64,000 nucleotides of DNA from Hymenopus coronatus (Eukaryota; Arthropoda; Insecta; Mantodea; Hymenopodidae), in contig CM060895.1 of NCBI GenBank assembly GCA_030762935.1, forward strand, positions 29,936,501 to 30,000,500, written 5' to 3'. A model generated the notes under the pieces. The model did not search any database. It saw nothing but the letters and a program-made list of their open reading frames with translations, and was not told the origin of the DNA. Positions 57,806 through 64,000 of the stretch are shown one piece after another. The position numbers and the translations under genes are program-made. Positions within the stretch are counted from its first letter, which is position 1, and each line of letters starts with the position of its first letter.

Positions 57806-58631
57806 TCTGATGTGTTCCATTCATATGACTTTCTTTACTTCGCTGCAACAAATGTATTGTTGAGAAGCTTGTGAGTCTATTTACTTCATGCTAATCGAGT
57901 AAAAATTAGCAGAGATAGTCTTATTACTTGCTTCCTTGTAAGTAGAACCGAAATAAATGAGTACCATAGGTTAAAGTGATTGTCAAAAGCTGGTTGCTAT
58001 GTGACTGAAGTTCCTTTATTTGTATGGACAGGAGTTGACATACTCCTGTATGAGAAACGTATGTTTTTTAAAGCTGAAACAAAAAAACAAGGAATATCTA
58101 AAAACGATCAACTCCACGAAAATAAATGTTTATAACATAGATTGTGTGTTTTAACGTGCTCTACATTTTGATAAGTTTTTGTCTATCTCTTACGGTTTAG
58201 CAGTTATACAAAATTGCGTAAAATTCACTCAGAATAAAATAGTCTTCAAAGGCTATTCCCATAAAATTCAAAATATACACTTTATTTTCAGGTAAATATC
58301 TTTAATATATGATATTTTAATCAAAATCATTAGAGCCATTTTTTAGAAAATCAAAATTTTCGAAAAAAGTTCCATGTAAAGGGTAGCTTGGGATGGGAGG
58401 ACTTTTCTCAAAATCTTCGTGTCGCATGCCTTGAAGATACTAAACTTAGATACCAAGTTTAGTATTTTACCGACTTTTCGTTTTTGAGTTATCGTGTTCA
58501 CAGACACACGGACACACTGACATACGGACCTTTTTCTGAAAATACTCTTTTTGGATACAGGGGACCCTAAAACATATATTTCCGGCGAAATCTCTATATA
58601 CTATGTACATGAGACGTGTAGAGAGTAAAAA
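57806..58631 (+). repeat. PAL-H copy
   Basis: It is full length except for a small deletion that joins 'ccggcgaaatctc' to 'tatatactatgtacatgaga' and removes the region after the conserved box. It ends 'gagagtaaaaaa'. Confidence 0.88.
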
Positions 58632-58689
58632 AGTACAACATTTAGTCTAAACGCAATATTTATTTATATTTTGAGGTTCAATATATCCA

Positions 58690-59415
58690 GAAAGAGCTAT
58701 GTGTGAACAGCATAACAGGAAAACGAAGAATCTGTTAAATACCAAACTTCATATTAAATTCTGCATCTTTTAAGGATGCGACACGAAGACTTTAAAAAAT
58801 GTTGCCTACCCTAACTACGTTTTACATGGACATTGTTCAAAATTTAGATTTTCTGAAAATGTCTCCATTATATTGATTATAATACCAGAAGTTTTAAGAT
58901 ATTTTCATAGCTACGTTTTACATGGGACATTGTTCAAAATTTAGATTTTCTGAAAATGCCTGTACTACATTGTTTATAATACAGAAGTTTTAAGATATTT
59001 TCATGACAAATTAAAATTATTTTGGAATTTTCTTGAAATTATCTTTGACGTCCTAGTAATTTTGGATGGCTTTTGTATAACTGGTAAACCATAACATATG
59101 CACAAAATCATCTACAAAAAATGCAAATACAAATTTATATAAGATACATTTTTTGAATTAGCCATTTCCGAATTATTCCTTATTTTTGGTTTAAATGTTC
59201 CAATATACTTGTATAAAATGGGAAGCCATAAAGTTAGTTTTTATTTATTCTCCTAGCCAAGCAATGAAACCGAATTCGAATACCATCACATAAATACCAG
59301 CTCTTAAAATATTTGACTACCGCTTTGATTTAATGTATTCCTTTATGCCCTTGTGACTACAGGGAAATAAGACTATTTCTACTAATACGTAGTCATGCGA
59401 GTATAACACATCAGA
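58690..59415 (-). repeat. PAL-H copy with an internal tandem duplication
   Basis: The copy lacks its 3' end. It starts in the core (gtgtgaacagcataacagga) and ends 'taacacatcaga'. A 96-98 base unit starting 'ctacgttttacatgg' is repeated head to tail (58815-58910 and 58911-59008), with scattered differences between the units. Confidence 0.8.
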
Positions 59416-60111
59416 ATATTTTTATTTGCTCCATAAAAGCAACACCAGCTGGGTTTCCACGCTCTCCTGCTCAACTGGAAACATTGTATCACGTTACGCA
59501 TTATTTCTACATAATCTTGAAACATGTTTGGTGGATGCTGTGTCACGTGTTGCAATATTACATGTACTAATCATTTAAAACCACAAACCGTGTGCAAAAT
59601 GTATAGAAAAGGTACACTAGTTTTCTTTACTTCAATTTTAGGAATCAACTTTTATTATATTGCAGAGGGTAAAACAAGAGAATTATGATTGGGGGAGAAT
59701 TTGTGCACTATTTCCTTTTATTGTATGCACTGAGTCTCCGGAAGGGAGGAGGGTGTGACAATGGTGGTCATATGAGAGCAGGCAAATCCCGAATGCGGGT
59801 GCTCTCCAACTGGGGTAAGCTACGCTGGTTCTCCAGTTCGGGTCAGCTGGGCCGAGCTTTATTTCAGTAGCCATTGAGGGGGAAGCTTTCTAAAGAGCAG
59901 GTGTGAGTCTGAAGCTCCTGGCTGGAACGCCATATAAATCAACATAAATTGAAATGAATGAAATAATACGATGGATAGCGTCATGAATGAAATATTAAAC
60001 CCAATTGGGCGACCACGAAAACCTCATTAAAGCTATGGTTTTGCCAGGATTTGAATTTTAGGACCTCATGAATGCGAGCCATACTATTGAGTTATTTTCA
60101 ATAACCAACGC
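59416..60111. other. unassigned sequence; SINE-like trace at the right end
   Basis: At 59795-59855, 'ctccaactggggtaagctac' and 'ctccagttcgggtcagctgg' form an imperfect direct repeat about 25 bases apart. At 60010-60095 a minus-strand tRNA-like trace (aaattcaaatcctggcaaaa) may be a worn SINE. Opposed frames at 59683-59874 are chance. Confidence 0.3.
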
Positions 60112-61729
60112 ATACTTTCCCTACACGTACTATATGCATAGTGTATAGAGAAGGTATTGAATAACATCCAAAAATTCGATACTGAGATTTCACCGAAAAT
60201 AATTTTTAGAAAAATATCCCTGTATGTGTATGTATGTGTGTGTGAGTGTGTGGACAGCATACCTCAAAAACGAAAAGTCGGTTAAATACCAAACTTGGTA
60301 TTTAAGTTCAGTATTTTCCAAGGATGTGACCCGAAGATTTTGAGGAAAATCTCCCACACTCAACTACCCTTTACATGGTAAAAGTTTCCAAAATTTTGGT
60401 TTTCTCAAAATGGCTCCAATGATTTTGATTAAACTCTCCTATGTTTAAGGTATTTAAACGACAAATAAAATGTATATCTTGAATTTTATGGGAATAGCCT
60501 CTAAAGACCTCTTCATTCTAGATGAATTTTTCTGTTTTGCATAACTGGTAAACCGTAGGAGATAGGCAAAACTTACTACACAAAAGATGTAGATTTCGTC
60601 AAAACACACAATTTAATTCCTTTACGTTTTTGTTGTGGAGGTAACCGTTTCCGAGATATTCCTTGTTATTGGCTTCAATTGTAAAGAACTTACACTTTTC
60701 TCAGAGAGGAAGTATTCTTTTTACTTTCTCTACATGTACTATGTACATAGTATATAGAGAAGGTATTTTATTCCACTCAAAAGTTCGATACCGAGATTTC
60801 ACCGGAAATACATGTTTTGGATATCGCTGAATCCAAAAGAAGCATTTGCAAAAAAAGATCCGTGTGTGTGTGTGTGTGTCTGTGTGTGTCTGTGGATAGC
60901 ATAGCTCAAAAACGAAAAAATCGTATTTATATAAGTTTAGTATATTCCAATGATGCGACACGAAGATTTTCAAGAAAATCCCCCCATCCCCAACTATGCT
61001 TTATATGTAACTTTTTTGAAAATGTCGATTTTCTTAAAAATGGCTCTAACGATTTTGATTAAAATATCGTATATTAAAGATATTTACCTGACAAATAAAA
61101 TTTATATCTTGGATTTTCAGGGAATAGCCTCTGAAGACTACTTTGTTTGGATGAATTTTACGGAATTTTACATAACTGCTAAACCGTAAGAGGTGGACAA
61201 ACCTTAACCACACGTTAAAACACACAATTTATGTTATATACATTTTTTCATGGAGTTGATCGTTTTTTAGACATTCCTTGTTTTGTGTCATTTCCAGTCA
61301 CATAGCAACCAGCTTTTGACTATTATTTTAACCTATGGTACTCCCTTATTTCACTTCAACTTACAAGGAAGCAAGTAATAAGGCTACTTCTGCTAATTTT
61401 TTTTCGATTAGCATGAAGTAAATAGAAGCATAAGTTTTTTAACAATAATTTGTTAGATGTAGAGAAAGTCATGTGAATGGAACATCAGATTTTTTCTCTG
61501 CTCTACTCCTGGCCAAGCAAAGAAGCGATTTGCAATGACAATCGCATAACGACAGCTTTTAAAACATTTGACTATCAGTTTAGTCTAGGGCATTCTATTA
61601 GTCCCCTTCTATTTATAAGGAACTAAATAATAACAACATTCTGCTAATGTTTATCTCGATTAGCTTGTGTAGAAAGACGAATATTTTGTAGAACAGCTAG
61701 AGAAAGTCATGTGAGTGTAAAACATCAGA
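60112..61729 (-). repeat. older PAL-H copy split by a younger one, same strand
   Basis: The first part spans 60112-60717 (hairpin 'tactatatgcatagtgtata', core 'gtgtatgtatgtgtgtgtga'). The second part, 61490-61729, starts 'ctctgctctactcctggcca' and ends 'aaaacatcaga'. Together they are one complete element. Confidence 0.85.
60718..61489 (-). repeat. PAL-H copy nested in PAL-H
   Basis: The palindrome is ACTATGTACATAGTATATAG, and the core is (GT)n with gtctgtgtgtgtctgtgg. A TTTTT run lies at both junctions (60718-60722 and 61490-61495). Here the flanking base after the A run is G, not T. Confidence 0.88.
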
Positions 61730-61759
61730 TTTCTTTTTGTTTGTTTATAAACAATGTTC

Positions 61760-61942
61760 ATAACTGTCCCCGTGTTCAAGTGGTCAGCGAGCTGACTTCT
61801 CTCCAATGTTAGAATTCCGGCTGTTGCGGGGGGGATTATTTTTTTTTTCATTTATATCGCCCCCTTTTACATCGAAGGTCATATCGGGGGCATTGCACTT
61901 GAAACATCTCGTTGTCTGTAGGTTTAAATATTTTATTTCCCT

Positions 61943-61987
<45 letters not shown>

Positions 61988-62338
61988 TCACTCTCACATA
62001 CATACTTCCAGACTCTGTGAGGGATAGGGAATACTTCTGGCTGAAGAAAATTTTCCCGCCCCAGCCGGAAATCGAACCAGCGATCTCCGGTAGAGAAGTC
62101 AGCTTGCTGACCACTTGACTAAGGAGGCAGTCAGGGGAATTTTTGTTTAACTAAAAATGATTCCTTATCCCGCACACAGGCTGGAAGTATGCATTTGAGA
62201 GTGAATGTGTGCATGTGTATAATGATATAAAATTAACCAAATGTCAATATCCAACAGTTAGTATATGAACTGTTTCAAAAGTCAAAAGCCCCGATATGAC
62301 CAAAGAAGTTAAAGGGAGCTATAGAAATGAAACAATGA
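61760..62338 (+). repeat. SINE-A split by an inverted SINE-A
   Basis: The head spans 61760-61836 (ttcaagtggtcagcgagctg). The body resumes at 62134 (ggggaatttttgtttaacta, then caggctggaagtatgcattt) and ends 'gttaaagggagctatagaaa'. GGGGATT and GGGGAATT at the two junctions suggest a short target duplication. Confidence 0.8.
61837..62133 (-). repeat. SINE-A nested in SINE-A, opposite strand
   Basis: On the minus strand the head is 'gactgcctccttagtcaagt', with B-box region 'ctggttcgatttccggctgg'. The body follows, with a 38-base CA tract (61947-61984, GT on the element's strand) in place of the usual tgtgtatgtg, and it ends with an A-rich tail (the T run at 61837-61848). Open frames through the CA tract are artefacts. 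Confidence 0.82.
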
Positions 62339-62478
62339 AACGAAATTATATTCCATATGACGTCTTTTCTGAACAGGGTAGCTTTGATCTTCAAGTTATA
62401 ATCTAGTTTGTGCGAAATAGGGAATGTACAGCGTGTAGCGTGAGACTGAAGGTCACAATGAGTAAAAGCTATTAAAAA

Positions 62479-63345
62479 TCTGATGTGCTCGATTCACATT
62501 ATTTTCTCTAGCTGTTCTGCAAATAAACCATTATTACAAAATATTATTCTTCTATCTCATAGTATTCGAAATAAACATTAGCAGACAGGGTTCATTACTT
62601 ATAACAGTAACTAGAAGGAAAATAAGGGAATACACTAGGCTAAACTGATAGACAAATGTTTTAGCTATCGTTATACGATGAAATTGAAATTCGGATTTGT
62701 TTGCATGACCAAGAGCAAAACAAAAGATATATCAATGAAGAGTTTCCGTTTGAGAAAAGTGTAAGTACTATTTTAAAATTGGAATCCAATAACAAAGAAT
62801 ATCTCGGAAATGGTTAACCCCAAGAAAAAGAAAGAAAATAAAGAAATGTATATGACATAAATTGTATGTTTTAAATGTGTCCCACAATGTTTGAGTAATA
62901 AGATTTTGTCTATCTCTTGTGGTAACCGTTATGCAAAAGTCCTCCAGGGTGATGAGAGCTTCAGAGGCAATTCTCAGAAAATTCAAGACATACACTTTAT
63001 TTGCCATGTAAATAAATTTACTATATGGGATTTGATCAACTCGCTAGCCATTTTTGAGAAAGTAAAAAATTTCGAAAAATGTTCCATTAAAGGGTACTTT
63101 GGGGTGGAAGGATTTTCGCGAAAATCGTCGTGTCGCATTCTTGAAAAATGATGAACAAATACAACATTTGTTTTAATGGACTGTTCTATTTTTATTTATT
63201 CTTACACGAACATGAACACATGCACACGAGCTTTTTTATTCAGGGGACCTCAAAACATTATTTCCTGTGAAATATTAACACAAATGTTTGCGTGGAATGC
63301 AATACCTACTATGTACATAAGTACATGTAGAGAAAGAAAAAAAAA
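62479..63345 (+). repeat. PAL-H copy
   Basis: It starts TCTGATGTGCTCGATTCACA. The CA core is degraded to 'acacgaacatgaacacatgc'. The end is 'catgtagagaaagaaaaaaa', with the G-T of the usual GTAAAAA lost. Confidence 0.82.
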
Positions 63346-63354
63346 CCTAATAGA

Positions 63355-63500
63355 CAGGATCGGCTAGTACGTTGTAACGTATGGAGGACTTACCCGTGAT
63401 GCATAGAGTCAGAAGCCTGTTGAGGAGCCAACAAAATTAATCCGGGATTGGCCCATAGCCAGGCGTGAAAAATGAGAAAGTATATGATATGAAATGGACA
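63355..63500 (-). repeat. SINE-C 3' fragment
   Basis: It shows 'tagagtcagaagcctgttga', ggagccaacaaaat and 'atagccaggcgtgaaaaatg'. It matches the 3' body of the copy at 31641 (aagcctgtcggggagtcaat, tagtcaggcatgagcatgag). Confidence 0.5.
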
Positions 63501-63508
63501 GTAAAAAA

Positions 63509-64000
63509 TCTGATGTGCTACACTCAAATGACTTTCTCTAGCTGCTCTACAAACAAACTTCTTACACAAGATTATTTTTCTTTCTGCACAATGCTAATCG
63601 AGATAAACATTAACTTATTACTCAGTTCCTTATAAGTAGAAGGAAACCAAAGGAATGCGCTATGCTAAAGTGATAGTCAAATGTTTTAAAAGCTGTCGTT
63701 ATGCGATTGTCATTACAAATCGCTTCTTTGCTTAGCCAGAAATAGAACAAAAGAAAAACGGACATTTTCTGAAAAAGAATAAGTACTTTAAAATTGAAAC
63801 CAATAACAATGAGTATCTCGGAAACGGTTACCTCCACAACAAAAACGGAAATGACATAAATTGTGTGTTTAGGCGAGATCTACATTTTTTGTGTAGTAAG
63901 TTTTTTTCTGTATCTTACGGTATAGCAGTTAAGTAAAATTCGGCAAAATTTATCCCCAATAAAGAGGTCTTCAGAGGCCATTCCCAGAAAATTCAAGATG
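63509..64000 (+). repeat. PAL-H 5' half, cut by the window edge
   Basis: It runs from TCTGATGTGCTACACTCAAA to 'ccagaaaattcaagatg' at the last base. The rest of the copy presumably continues beyond the window. Confidence 0.85.

Noticed and set aside
1..64000. CRISPR arrays, bacterial operons or plasmid features
   Set aside because: Base composition, SINEs, LINE and mariner relics and the lack of dense coding show a eukaryotic nuclear sequence. Regular short repeats are microsatellites.

Overview
This is a stretch of intergenic, repeat-built nuclear DNA from an AT-rich animal genome. I find no complete protein-coding gene, no rRNA, no intact stand-alone tRNA gene and no CRISPR array. The repeat types are those of an arthropod: Tc1/mariner and mariner elements, a hAT-like MITE, tRNA-headed SINEs whose bodies carry 'gcacgtaaaagaac', and relics of non-LTR retrotransposons. 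A polyneopteran insect is my best guess, but this is an inference from repeat style and not a species identification. Most open frames here are shadows of repeats or chance frames.

The dominant component is one dispersed family, called PAL-H here. It is about 870 bp long, with at least 35 copies or fragments on both strands. By my hand-drawn boundaries it covers about 24 kb, or 38% of the window. A copy reads 5'-TCTGATGTGTTCC...; it has a short subterminal inverted repeat (ACTTTCTCTA near the 5' end, TAGAGAAAGT near the 3' end), an internal CA/CAGA microsatellite, a very conserved box (TTCCGGTGAAATCTCGGTAT), a 3' hairpin built on the palindrome ACTATGTACATAGT, and the end ...GTAAAAA. It has no terminal inverted repeats of cut-and-paste type and no coding capacity I can recognise. 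The architecture resembles the non-autonomous Helentron-type elements called HINE/DINE-1. That assignment is inferred; no helicase-encoding partner lies in the window.

Layout. 1-5.4 kb: a degraded LINE 3' end and PAL-H pieces. 5.4-7.3 kb: a Tc1/mariner-type element broken by one PAL-H and one SINE. 7.3-10 kb: AT-rich DNA without recognisable features. 10.08-10.39 kb: a solo-LTR-like unit with a striking cluster of heat shock elements and a TATA box. 10.4-34 kb: PAL-H copies, many nested or inverted, with SINEs, a second Tc1/mariner relic (15.8-16.2 kb) and one plausible secreted-protein exon on the minus strand (19.36-19.61 kb). 34.2-36.4 kb: a mariner with both terminal repeats and the three catalytic Asp motifs, split by a PAL-H copy. 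37-42 kb: nested and composite PAL-H copies, one of which holds a hAT-like MITE that carries a tRNA-like SINE head. 43-53 kb: SINEs, a 320-bp pure tetranucleotide tract and a LINE relic with reverse transcriptase and RNase H remnants. 53-64 kb: more PAL-H copies, with nested SINEs.

The nesting gives a relative history. Tc1/mariner and mariner elements came first. PAL-H then inserted into them and repeatedly into itself, always at an A-rich hexamer. SINEs and the MITE inserted into PAL-H, and SINEs into SINEs. Where the target was a transposase reading frame, the pre-insertion site can be reconstructed, which allows the insertion chemistry of PAL-H to be discussed.
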